From Bacteroides sp. (GTDB lineage Bacteria > Bacteroidota > Bacteroidia > Bacteroidales > Muribaculaceae), in contig JAAVDF010000028.1 in the NCBI GenBank assembly GCA_014801945.1, positions 23,640 to 78,631 of the forward strand: 54,992 nucleotides of DNA, given 5' to 3'. Position numbers and translations under genes: made by a program. Of this stretch, positions 27,401-34,900 are shown piece by piece. The notes under the pieces were generated by a model that did no database searches, was not told the origin of the DNA, and saw nothing but the letters and a program-made list of their open reading frames with translations. Each line of letters opens with the position of its first letter. Within the stretch, counting starts at the first letter, position 1.

Positions 27401-29006
27401 TATTGCCAAGACGCGTCATTCAATACCCGGAATCTCGCTTATTTCACCTCCTCCGCATCACGACATCTATTCAATCGAGGATCTCGCACAGCTGATATTC
27501 GATCTCAAAAATGTCAATCCTGCGGCTAAAGTCAGCGTTAAACTCGTTTCGGAAAGTGGAGTGGGTACCATCGCGGCGGGCGTGGCGAAAGCCAAAAGCG
27601 ATCTGATCACAATAAGCGGCAGTGATGGCGGCACAGGTGCGTCGCCCGCCAGCTCGATCCGCTACGCCGGTGTCCCGGTTGAGATCGGTCTGTCGGAGAC
27701 ACAGCAGACTCTCGTCATCAACAATCTTCGCGGGCAAGTGAAACTTCAGGCCGACGGTCAGCTCAAGACTGCGCGCGACGTGATCATCCTCGCAATGCTC
27801 GGTGCTGAGGAATTCGGTTTTGCAACGAGTGCCCTCATAGTGCTCGGATGTGTGATGATGCGCAAGTGTCACAAGAACACTTGTCCCGTTGGTGTAGCTA
27901 CGCAGAACGAGGAATTGCGCAATCGATTTGCTGGCCGTTCGGAATATGTGGTCAACTTCTTCCGTTTCCTTGCACGTGAAATCCGTGAGACAATGGCGGA
28001 AATGGGAGTAAGGAAACTCGACGACATCATCGGTCGTCCGGATCTTCTTTTCATAAAGAACGGTATGGATAAAACCAAGACCGCAGGATTGGATTTCAGC
28101 CGTCTGCTCCATATCCCGGCCGAGGCCGAAACTAACGCTGTGATCAATGTCACCACACAGAAGCACGACATAGATCATGTGCTTGACCGCGAGATTATAA
28201 GCCGTGCATATCCGGCAATTGAATCAGGAATGCCTGTTGAGCTTGACTTTACCATCTGCAATACTGACCGATCTGTCGGTGCGATGCTGTCAGGTGTGAT
28301 AGCCAAAAAGTTCGGAGATAAGGGCTTGCCTGAGAATACGATCAATTGTACGTTTAAGGGAGCGGCCGGACAGAGTTTCGGTGCATTCCTCGCCCACGGC
28401 ATAAGTTTCCGTCTCGAAGGTGATGCCAATGACTATGTGGGTAAAGGTCTTTCCGGCGGTAAGATCGTGATTGTGCCTCCTGCCGGATCTACTTTCGCTC
28501 CTGAAGCCAATATCATTGCCGGAAACACCATCCTCTATGGGGCTACTGCAGGGGAGATCTACATCAATGGCCGTGTGGGCGAACGTTTCTGTGTCCGCAA
28601 TTCCGGTGCCACTGCTGTGGTGGAGGGGGTCGGCGACCACTGCTGCGAGTATATGACGGGTGGCCGTACGGTAGTGCTCGGAACTACCGGCCGAAATTTC
28701 GCTGCCGGTATGAGCGGTGGTATCGCTTACGTCTGGAATCCGGACGGCGATTTCGATTACTTCTGCAACATGGAGATGGTTGAGCTGTCGCTGATCGAAG
28801 AGATGGCTGACAACCGTGAGCTTTATCGTCTTATCGGCAATCATTTCCGCTACACACATAGTCCGCTTGCGGGTGCTATGCTCGATGATTGGGATAACTA
28901 TGTCGGTCAGTTCATAAAGGTGATTCCGATCGAGTACAAAAAAGTGCTCCATGATGAAAAGGTGGCACGTCTCGAACGCCGTATAGCCTCAATGCAGGTT
29001 GATTAA
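24498..29006 (+). CDS. gltB: Glutamate synthase, large subunit
   Basis: The large subunit makes two glutamates from glutamine and 2-oxoglutarate. The 1502-residue product has every expected part. A short propeptide precedes the N-terminal nucleophile Cys21 (HDACGVGLL) of the glutaminase domain. The central domain follows, then the FMN-binding synthase domain (VTGAMSFGSISREAHEAL, ISGSDGGTGASP) with the 3Fe-4S motif CVMMRKCHKNTCPVG. A C-terminal GXGXG beta-helix (GAAGQSFGAFLAHG) ends the protein. It is followed by gltD 39 bases on and preceded by a long structured leader. Expression is likely tied to nitrogen status, but no operator was identified. Confidence 0.98.
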   Translation: MQKSTPTQQGLYDPRFEHDACGVGLLVNVRNIKSHHLVEKGLQVLEHMVHRGAEGADPKTGDGAGIMVQIPHEFILLQGIPVPEKGRYGTGLVFFPRNEDTIQIILGIIEREAIELGLKLIAVRDVPVNNEQLGSVARAAEPVIKQIFVSDEESDDPVEMRLYLLRKAVEKKVRSLSLDGKDDFYIVSLSSRIIIYKGMLSSLQLRYYFPDLMNPRFTTAMALVHSRFSTNTFPTWSLAQPFRMLGHNGEINTIQGNRLWMKARECMLRPEAFGDRDMTPIVQPGMSDSASLDNVLEFFVMSGMSLPRALSMLIPESFNDKNPISPELKAFYEYNSILMEAWDGPAALLFSDGRYAGGLLDRNGLRPARYLITKNDTVVLASEMGVLPFDASEVKEKGRLRPGKMMMIDMEEGKIYQDAELKEALASEFPYRDWLSRNRISLDNISSGRKVENSVKDLSRLLHTFLYNREEVEQIMTPMVTDGKEPVNSMGKDTPIAVLSEEPQLLFNYFRQHFAQVTNPAIDPLREELVMSLDSYIGAVKLNLLDPSPELCKMVLLKRPIITNRELDLLCNLRYKGFNTRKLSMTFPASEGHEGLVKAIERLCREAEQAVDEGCNYVVLSDRDVDADNAPIPSLLATAAVHHHLIDCKKRTQTALIIETADAREVMHFALLTGYGASAINPYLAFAVIEDLVKRHEIQLDFDTASKNYIKAIDKGLLKVMSKMGISTLTSYKGAQLFEAVGLSDSVCREYFGNTVSKIGGVDIQQLTADILAPHAQAFDDDFDTEAPLPFIGQYSFRKDGESHAWNPETIATLQLATRLGSYKKFKEYTSLVDNKPRPIFIRDFLDFRKGEPIPVEEVEPEEAIMRRFVTGAMSFGSISREAHEALAMAMNAIGARSNTGEGGEDPERFAVRPDGSSVRSAIKQVASGRFGVTTEYLVNADEIQIKVAQGAKPGEGGQLPGFKVDKIIAKTRHSIPGISLISPPPHHDIYSIEDLAQLIFDLKNVNPAAKVSVKLVSESGVGTIAAGVAKAKSDLITISGSDGGTGASPASSIRYAGVPVEIGLSETQQTLVINNLRGQVKLQADGQLKTARDVIILAMLGAEEFGFATSALIVLGCVMMRKCHKNTCPVGVATQNEELRNRFAGRSEYVVNFFRFLAREIRETMAEMGVRKLDDIIGRPDLLFIKNGMDKTKTAGLDFSRLLHIPAEAETNAVINVTTQKHDIDHVLDREIISRAYPAIESGMPVELDFTICNTDRSVGAMLSGVIAKKFGDKGLPENTINCTFKGAAGQSFGAFLAHGISFRLEGDANDYVGKGLSGGKIVIVPPAGSTFAPEANIIAGNTILYGATAGEIYINGRVGERFCVRNSGATAVVEGVGDHCCEYMTGGRTVVLGTTGRNFAAGMSGGIAYVWNPDGDFDYFCNMEMVELSLIEEMADNRELYRLIGNHFRYTHSPLAGAMLDDWDNYVGQFIKVIPIEYKKVLHDEKVARLERRIASMQVD

Positions 29007-29045
29007 AATTCAGGTTCAAAAATTAAACGATTAAAGTTCGCAAAT

Positions 29046-30473
29046 ATGGGAAATCCCACAGCATTTCTGAATATACCGCGCAAGGAAGCGGGCTACCGTC
29101 CCGTCCATGACCGCGTCAACGATTACGGTGAGGTCGAACAGACCCTCAATTCCGAGGATCGCCGCCTGCAGGCTTCGCGCTGCATGGAGTGTGGCGTGCC
29201 TTTCTGCCACTGGAGTTGCCCCCTCGGCAACCGTCAGCCTGAATGGCAGGACCGTCTCTACAAAAATGATATAAAAGGTGCTTATCAACTGCTCACGATG
29301 ACGGACGATTTTCCGGAATTTACCGGTCGTGTCTGTCCCGCGCTCTGCGAGAAAGGGTGTGTGCTCAACAAACAGCATGAACCCGTGACCATACGTGAGA
29401 ACGAAGCAGCCATTGTCGAACGCGCGTTCAGCGAGGGCTATGTCACCGCCTGTCCGCCTAAGAAACGTAGCGGTTTCCGTGTGGCTGTTATCGGTTCAGG
29501 CCCTGCCGGACTTGCCTGTGCCAATCAGCTTAACCGTCGCGGGCATAGCGTCACGGTGTTTGAGAAAAACGAAGCACCGGGCGGCCTGCTGCGTTTCGGC
29601 ATACCCGATTTCAAACTCAACAAGAGTGTGATCGACCGCAGATTTGATCTGCTCAGGGAGGAAGGTATTGAGTTCCGATGTGGAGTTAAGGTCGGAAGCG
29701 ATGTTTCGGCTGAGGATCTGCTCGGTGAGTTTGATGCTGTCTGTCTGGCTATGGGTGCGGAAGTACCTCGTGATCTTGCCGTTGATGGCCGTGACTTGAA
29801 GGGCGTGCATTTCGCTCTCGAATTACTTCAGCAACAGAACCGTGTCAATGCCGGCACGGAGGTGAGCCGTCAGGATCGTATCTCGGCCAAGGGTAAGAAT
29901 GTGCTTGTGATCGGAGGCGGTGACACCGGAAGCGACTGTGTCGGTACTGCTCACCGTCAGGGTGCGCTATCGGTCACGCAGATCGAGATAATGCCGAAGC
30001 CGCCGGTAGGGGATAACCCGGCTACTCCTTGGCCATACTGGCCTGTGGTGCTTAAAACTTCGAGCAGTCATCTCGAAGGATGTGACCGCCGCTGGTTGCT
30101 TGACACGCGTCGTTTCATTCCCGATTCTGACGGTCGCGTCAGCGAGGTTGAAGTTGAGGAAGTGGAATGGGTTAAGGATGAGGAAACCGGACGCATGAAC
30201 CTTGTCCATACAGGCCGGAAGGAAATCATCAAGGCAGAACTCGTACTTCTCGCAATGGGATTCACTCAGCCGGTTGCCGAGGGTGTGATCGATGTACTTG
30301 GACTCGAAAAGGACCAGCGCGGTAATGTGAAAGTTAACGAGTCGGGTCAGTCAAGCAATCCAAAGGTATTCGCTGCCGGAGATGTCTCGACAGGTGCATC
30401 ACTCGTTGTCCGCTGTATAGCTTCCGGGCGAAAGGCCGCTCAGGGCATACATGAATATCTAAACGGGAAATAA
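29046..30473 (+). CDS. gltD: Glutamate synthase, small subunit
   Basis: GltD feeds electrons from NAD(P)H through FAD and Fe-S clusters to GltB. The 475-residue protein has the N-terminal cysteine clusters CMECGVPFCHWSC and CPALCEKGC. The FAD site is GSGPAGLACANQL, the pyridine nucleotide site VIGGGDTGSDCVGTAHRQG, and the final FAD contact AAGDVSTGASLVV. Length and order are standard. A hairpin with a short T run directly after the stop (30476-30506) should end the gltBD transcript. Confidence 0.97.
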   Translation: MGNPTAFLNIPRKEAGYRPVHDRVNDYGEVEQTLNSEDRRLQASRCMECGVPFCHWSCPLGNRQPEWQDRLYKNDIKGAYQLLTMTDDFPEFTGRVCPALCEKGCVLNKQHEPVTIRENEAAIVERAFSEGYVTACPPKKRSGFRVAVIGSGPAGLACANQLNRRGHSVTVFEKNEAPGGLLRFGIPDFKLNKSVIDRRFDLLREEGIEFRCGVKVGSDVSAEDLLGEFDAVCLAMGAEVPRDLAVDGRDLKGVHFALELLQQQNRVNAGTEVSRQDRISAKGKNVLVIGGGDTGSDCVGTAHRQGALSVTQIEIMPKPPVGDNPATPWPYWPVVLKTSSSHLEGCDRRWLLDTRRFIPDSDGRVSEVEVEEVEWVKDEETGRMNLVHTGRKEIIKAELVLLAMGFTQPVAEGVIDVLGLEKDQRGNVKVNESGQSSNPKVFAAGDVSTGASLVVRCIASGRKAAQGIHEYLNGK

Positions 30474-30475
30474 GA

Positions 30476-30506
30476 GGGCGTTTAATAACGAATATTAAAC
30501 CCCTTT
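30476..30506 (+). terminator. Terminator of gltBD
   Basis: GGG, a one-base bulge and GTTTAATA (30476-30487) pair with TATTAAAC and CCC (30493-30503) around an ACGAA loop, followed by TTT. The hairpin begins three bases after the gltD stop codon. Confidence 0.65.
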
Positions 30507-30957
30507 ACGAAAAAAGCGCAGTAAGATTTCATTATCGCATCATTTTTAAGGCTTGCGGCTACTACCTTTGCAGTAGCAATGCAAGCCTTATTTCATGTCC
30601 ACACCCTCTGCATAGCACTTTTTTAAGCATTGCATTAATTCACCCGATTACTAATCTTTTAACCCAATTTCTTATCTGAACGACATTATATTGAATCATT
30701 TACGTTAGATCGCATTATTTCAATGATCCGGTTTCCTATTTCAGCCTGCTTGTATGGAGTTTTTTGATTTTTTTTCTCCGTCGTGATGCAGTGAGATGAG
30801 TAAGTGTGATCATTTTTGAAGGGCCTGCGCTTATGCCGCCGGAAATTCTACATGATAATCTATCAGTTATCACTAAAGTTTAAATTCCGGCTTGCACAAC
30901 AAACGCAGACCCTACAACATGTCTGATTATGTTTCTATGAGGACTCTATTCCGATTT
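30507..30957. other. Intergenic region with an orphan promoter-like palindrome
   Basis: About 450 bases between gltD and hisIE with no credible protein gene. A 42-base palindrome at 30548-30589 pairs AAGGCTTGC with GCAAGCCTT and, inside, CTACT with AGTAG. Its loop holds TACCTTTG (30563-30570), a -7 box facing the plus strand with no plus-strand gene downstream until 32.6 kb. A small RNA or a relic promoter is possible. The rest is AT-rich and featureless by eye. Confidence 0.35.
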
Positions 30958-31557
30958 TCAGGAGTGTCGGCGGAGGAGTTCTTTTTCGAGATCCGGCAGC
31001 GTGAGACCCATCTGCTCCACGAGTACGAGGAGATGATAGATTAGGTCACAAGCCTCGTAGGAGAAGCGGTCGCGATTTCCATCTACCGCCTCAACGACAG
31101 ACTCCACAGCTTCCTCGCCGACTTTCTGTGCGATCTTCTTGACACCTTTTATAAAGAGACGTGTGGTGTAGCTATCCTCCGGCATTTCGGCATGACGGCG
31201 ATTTATGAGTGCGGAAAGCGAGCGGATGAAACCATCCTCGGCCGGAGTGTCGAAACATGAAACCGTCCCGCGATGACAGGTAGGCCCATGAGGCACTGCC
31301 TTTATTAATAAAGTGTCCCCGTCACAGTCGGCATACATATCGACCACATCAAGGAAGTGACCGCTCGTCTCGCCTTTGGTCCACAGACATGAACGCGTGC
31401 GCGAGTAGAAAGTGACATGTCCGGTGGAGCAGGTGAGATCGAAAGCTTCGCGGTTCATGTAGCCGAGCATGAGGACGCGGAGTGTCACCGAATCCTGAAT
31501 GATGACAGGCAGGAGTCCGTCGGCACATTTATCGAGATTGAAATCATCAAAAGTCAT
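30958..31557 (-). CDS. hisI: Bifunctional phosphoribosyl-AMP cyclohydrolase / phosphoribosyl-ATP pyrophosphatase
   Basis: HisIE catalyses steps two and three of histidine synthesis. The 199-residue product has the HisI half first (about 1-110), with [17 protein letters not shown] and the metal-binding Asp/Cys stretch [12 protein letters not shown] and [12 protein letters not shown]. The HisE helical half follows (about 115-199; [18 protein letters not shown]). It overlaps hisF by four bases (ATGA), so translation is coupled. The remaining his genes are not in the window. Confidence 0.97.
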   Translation of the reverse strand: MTFDDFNLDKCADGLLPVIIQDSVTLRVLMLGYMNREAFDLTCSTGHVTFYSRTRSCLWTKGETSGHFLDVVDMYADCDGDTLLIKAVPHGPTCHRGTVSCFDTPAEDGFIRSLSALINRRHAEMPEDSYTTRLFIKGVKKIAQKVGEEAVESVVEAVDGNRDRFSYEACDLIYHLLVLVEQMGLTLPDLEKELLRRHS

Positions 31558-32315
31558 AGTCTTACAGGGATATTTCGTGAGTGAAGTTCGTGTTTGAGGT
31601 CTGAGATGGATATTTCGCCGTAGTGGAATATCGAGGCTGCGAGAGCGGCATCCGCTTTGCCGAGTGTAAGCACATCGGCAATATCGGCGACTGATCCTGC
31701 ACCACCTGAGGCGATGATGGGTATGCTCACCTCGGAAGCAAGGCGAGCGAAGACATCGCAGGGATAGCCTGAACGCGTGCCGTCATGGTTCATTGAAGTA
31801 AACATGATCTCACCTGCACCCATGTGTTCGGCCTCACGGGCCCATGAGAAGAGTTCGCGTTCGCTCATTCGGTTGCCGCCGTGGGTAGTGACGTGCCATA
31901 TACCGTCATCATCGGAGAGCCGGGCATCGATAGCCACGACCACAAACTGACTGCCGTAGCGATTGGCTATTTCCGATATGAGTTCTGGACGGCGGACAGC
32001 GGCCGAGTTGATTGTTATCTTGTCAGCTCCGGCATCGAGGAGACGTGAGGCATCTTTGAGTGATGATATGCCTCCGCCGACAGTAAATGGAATGTTGAGC
32101 CTGTCGGCTATGCGCCCGACAAGTTGAGCGAAGGTATTGCGCCCCTCAAGCGTCGCACTGATGTCGAGAAACACGAGTTCGTCCGCACCCTCTGCGGCAT
32201 ATCGTGCTCCAAGTTCCACAGGATCTCCGACATCTGTGAGACCTTTGAAATTAATCCCTTTGACAGTACGGCCATCCTTGACGTCAAGACATGGGATGAT
32301 GCGTTTAGCAAGCAT
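31554..32315 (-). CDS. hisF: Imidazole glycerol phosphate synthase subunit HisF
   Basis: HisF is the cyclase that builds the imidazole ring and AICAR from PRFAR and ammonia delivered by HisH. The 253-residue TIM barrel shows the N-terminal [16 protein letters not shown] (Asp11), [18 protein letters not shown] with the second catalytic Asp, and [11 protein letters not shown]. It is the first gene of the hisF-hisIE pair and has a -7 box 52 bases upstream of its ATG. Confidence 0.98.
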   Translation of the reverse strand: MLAKRIIPCLDVKDGRTVKGINFKGLTDVGDPVELGARYAAEGADELVFLDISATLEGRNTFAQLVGRIADRLNIPFTVGGGISSLKDASRLLDAGADKITINSAAVRRPELISEIANRYGSQFVVVAIDARLSDDDGIWHVTTHGGNRMSERELFSWAREAEHMGAGEIMFTSMNHDGTRSGYPCDVFARLASEVSIPIIASGGAGSVADIADVLTLGKADAALAASIFHYGEISISDLKHELHSRNIPVRL

Positions 32316-32366
32316 TTGGTATTTAATTTTATATAAATTTAGGTGTATTCTCGGAAAGATATGTTA

Positions 32367-32374
32367 CAAATGTA
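32367..32374 (-). promoter_or_regulatory. -7 box of hisF-hisIE
   Basis: Minus-strand TACATTTG lies at 32374-32367, predicting a leader of about 45 nt. No convincing -33 TTTG is seen at 19-20 bases. Confidence 0.4.
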
Positions 32375-32544
32375 GCACTTTTTTATGGATTTCAGAAATT
32401 TTCAGTGCATATCTTGTTTTGCAGTTTATCTGGTGAAAATAGGTATAAACCTTGCCAAATGTTAAATTGAGGGTGGATAAATGACAATTTTTAGAACTTT
32501 TTTACTAAAAAGTGAGCATGAGAGGAAAAAACTATAAAAAAAAG

Positions 32545-32575
32545 TTTGCCAAGTAAATAAAATGTCTTACCTTTG
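32545..32575 (+). promoter_or_regulatory. Promoter of the small Ala/Val-rich lipoprotein
   Basis: TTTG at 32545-32548, a 19-base spacer and TACCTTTG at 32568-32575 make a near-perfect Bacteroidetes promoter. The predicted leader is about 47 nt, ending in an A-rich stretch before the ATG at 32628, as is usual where no Shine-Dalgarno sequence is used. Confidence 0.7.
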
Positions 32576-32627
32576 CGGTGTTTTTGAAGCTTAAAAATTG
32601 TTTTATAATTTAATCAAAAAGAAAAAA

Positions 32628-32828
32628 ATGAAAAAGTTAGTTTTATTACTCGCTGTCGTTTTCAGCGCATCACTTTTCTCTTGCGGTTCTTCTGACAAGG
32701 CTGCTGAAGCTGCTGACACCGCTGCTGTTGCAGTAGAGGAAGTTGCTGTTGAAGAAGTAGTTGTTGCTGATTCAGTTCCCGCTGACAGCGTAGCTGCTCC
32801 CGCTGACTCTGTAGCTGTTGCTGAATAA
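32628..32828 (+). CDS. Small Ala/Val/acidic-rich lipoprotein
   Basis: A 66-residue lipoprotein starting MKKLVLLLAVVFSASLFSC, with the lipobox Cys at 19; an upstream TTG in frame is a poor start. The mature part is about 48 residues of almost only Ala, Val, Asp, Glu, Ser and Pro, with the repeated phrase ADSV (three copies). It is low-complexity and probably unstructured. A strong promoter and a strong terminator frame it exactly, so it is a free-standing and probably highly transcribed gene. No function can be assigned. Confidence 0.75.
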   Translation: MKKLVLLLAVVFSASLFSCGSSDKAAEAADTAAVAVEEVAVEEVVVADSVPADSVAAPADSVAVAE

Positions 32829-32873
32829 TTTTCGGCCTACACAGTTCGCACTAACAGTACGAAAGAAAAAATC

Positions 32874-32915
32874 AAGCTGATTGCTCATGACTATGAGTGA
32901 CCAGCTTCTTTTTTT
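32874..32915 (+). terminator. Terminator of the small lipoprotein gene
   Basis: AAGCTG (32874-32879) pairs with CAGCTT (32902-32907). An inner CTCAT/ATGAG stem lies within, and a run of seven T follows at 32909-32915. Confidence 0.75.
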
Positions 32916-33000
32916 GTACCCTTTAGAGCTAAAATTAGCAATTTAAGCCACTATTTAGCCAATCCGGCGAATAGATGGAGGGAAATTTATAAAAAATAGC

Positions 33001-33008
33001 TAATTTTG
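33001..33008 (+). promoter_or_regulatory. -7 box of dusB
   Basis: TAATTTTG sits 78 bases before the dusB ATG. No TTTG is present at the usual -33 distance, so the call is tentative. Confidence 0.35.
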
Positions 33009-33085
33009 TTTCATAAAATCAGAGAGCTGTCTCTTAGATTGATTCCAGCTCTGACTGTAAATGTCCACACTCCTTAGATACCCTA

Positions 33086-34117
33086 ATGAAAATAGCAAAT
33101 ATAGATTTAGGTGAACGCCCTGTGATGCTTGCTCCGATGGAGGATGTCACTGACCGTTCTTTCCGTCTGATGTGCAAGGAGCAAGGTGCGTCGATGGTTT
33201 ATACTGAATTTGTGAGTGCCGATGCACTCGTCCGCGACATACCTTCGACTGTCCGCAAACTTTCGATTGATCCCGGTGAACGTCCGACTGCCATACAGAT
33301 CTACGGGCGTGAGGTCGAGCCGATGGTTGAGGCTGCCAAAATTGTCGAGGCTGCCGGTCCGGATATAATTGACATAAATTTCGGCTGTCCCGTTAAAAAA
33401 GTAGCGGGCAAGGGGGCGGGCGCAGGTATGCTGCGCGATATCCCTAAGATGCTTGAGATCACGCGTGCCGTGGTGAATGCGGTCAATCTTCCTGTCACTG
33501 TCAAGACCCGTCTCGGATGGGATCATGAGTCAAAGATAATAGTGACGCTTGCCGAGCAGCTTCAGGATTGCGGTATAAAGGCTCTGACTGTCCATGGACG
33601 TACGCGCTCGCAGATGTACACCGGATCTGCCGATTGGGAGATGATAGCGCGTGTGAAGGAGAACCCGCGTCTCACCATCCCGCTGATCGGTAACGGTGAC
33701 ATAACTACCCCTGAACTTGCGCGGGATGCATTCAGCCGTTATGGTGTCGATGGAGTCATGGTAGGACGTGCGTCCATCGGTGCTCCTTGGATTTTCCGCG
33801 ATATCCGCAGCTGTATTGATGCCACCGGAGTCGCACCGCTTGGCATAGCCGATAAGTTTGAACTGATCAGGCGTCAGATCCGTGAGAGTGTTGACCGCAT
33901 TGACGAGTATCGTGGCATTCTCCATATCAGAAGGCATCTTGCGGCATCACCGCTGTTCAAAGGCATATCGAATTTCCGAAGCACGCGCATTGAAATGCTC
34001 CGCGCATCAACGCTCGACGAGCTTCTGTCTGTGCTGGCACGCGTAGAAGAAATCCTGATTGAGAATGAGCAGAGGGGAGAGCAAGGATCAATGGATCCCG
34101 ATGCTCCGGAAATGTGA
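33086..34117 (+). CDS. dusB: tRNA-dihydrouridine synthase
   Basis: This FMN-dependent enzyme reduces uridines in the tRNA D-loop. The 343-residue product shows MLAPMEDVTDRSFRLM, the FMN/tRNA stretch QIYGREVEPM, and the catalytic Cys101 in INFGCPVKKVAGKGAG. KTRLGWD, LTVHGRTRSQMY and DGVMVGRASIGAPW complete the set. The C-terminal helical domain is present but ends in a low-homology tail. DusB-type is the closest match; the exact uridine modified is not deducible. The GIN-domain gene begins 48 bases downstream. Confidence 0.95.
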   Translation: MKIANIDLGERPVMLAPMEDVTDRSFRLMCKEQGASMVYTEFVSADALVRDIPSTVRKLSIDPGERPTAIQIYGREVEPMVEAAKIVEAAGPDIIDINFGCPVKKVAGKGAGAGMLRDIPKMLEITRAVVNAVNLPVTVKTRLGWDHESKIIVTLAEQLQDCGIKALTVHGRTRSQMYTGSADWEMIARVKENPRLTIPLIGNGDITTPELARDAFSRYGVDGVMVGRASIGAPWIFRDIRSCIDATGVAPLGIADKFELIRRQIRESVDRIDEYRGILHIRRHLAASPLFKGISNFRSTRIEMLRASTLDELLSVLARVEEILIENEQRGEQGSMDPDAPEM

Positions 34118-34165
34118 ATAGATCGAAAGAATAATCTACAGACAATATAATAGCGTTTTTAAATA

Positions 34166-34867
34166 ATGAAACTGAAAGCTTTTTTCTCCCTGATGCTCCT
34201 GTTTGGATTCATCGGTGTGCAGGCTGCGGATCTCGTGAAGTACGAGCTTAATGTAGGTGAATTTCATGAACTGAAGGTCACGGATGGTCTTAATGTGGTC
34301 TATTCGTGCAATCCCGACTCCGCCGGTCTGGCTGTTTTTACAAGTCCGTCGTCACAGGCATCAGCCTTCATTTTCAATAATAACAAGGGAAAACTTTCAA
34401 TGAAGATTTCCACGGAGAATGTAGGTGTGACAAATCTGCCGGTTGTGACGGTCTATTCTACCTATCTGACAAAGATAGAAAATGCAGGTGACTCACTGGT
34501 CAAGGTGGTGAATGTGGCAAACGGGCCGAAATTTACCGCCAAGCTTATCGGTAACGGCCGTATGTCTGTCCAAGGCGTAAAGGCTACGGAAGTAACGGCC
34601 GCACTCTCTACCGGCAACGGTACGCTCGTTATAAACGGCGAGTGTGAGCATGTGAACTTCAACTTTACCGGAACGGGAGTCATACAGGCCGACGGACTTG
34701 AGGCACAGGCTGCGTCGGTTAAGGCCGGTGGTACGGGGTCGATCGGACTTTGGGCTGTCAAGACCCTGAGCGTGATGGGTATGGGCAGTACCAAGTTGTA
34801 TTACAAGGGTAATCCTGAGATCAAGAACCGTTCAGTCGGTATAAAGACTTTCCCGCTTGGAAAGTAA
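34166..34867 (+). CDS. Exported GIN-domain (DUF2807-like) protein
   Basis: A 233-residue exported protein with a signal peptide (MKLKAFFSLMLLFGFIGVQA). The body is built of short beta repeats with many Gly and Asn residues, for example ENAGDSLVKV, LIGNGRMSVQGVKA and GTGSIGLWAV. This is the beta-helix-like pattern of the putative auto-transporter adhesin head GIN domain (DUF2807) of Bacteroidetes. Function is unproven for the family. It is a probable co-transcript of dusB and the downstream flippase. Confidence 0.75.
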   Translation: MKLKAFFSLMLLFGFIGVQAADLVKYELNVGEFHELKVTDGLNVVYSCNPDSAGLAVFTSPSSQASAFIFNNNKGKLSMKISTENVGVTNLPVVTVYSTYLTKIENAGDSLVKVVNVANGPKFTAKLIGNGRMSVQGVKATEVTAALSTGNGTLVINGECEHVNFNFTGTGVIQADGLEAQAASVKAGGTGSIGLWAVKTLSVMGMGSTKLYYKGNPEIKNRSVGIKTFPLGK

Positions 34868-34900
34868 GCCCGATAAAAACCATAGAGACGGAAAGTGCGT

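Noticed and set aside
26508-28952. Long antisense frames of 123-235 residues inside gltB
   Set aside because: gltB is unmistakable over its whole length. The antisense frames match no family pattern and arise from its codon bias.
30507-30957. tRNA or small protein gene in the gltD-hisIE gap
   Set aside because: No cloverleaf arms, CCA-adjacent stem or sensible start codon with a coding pattern was found.
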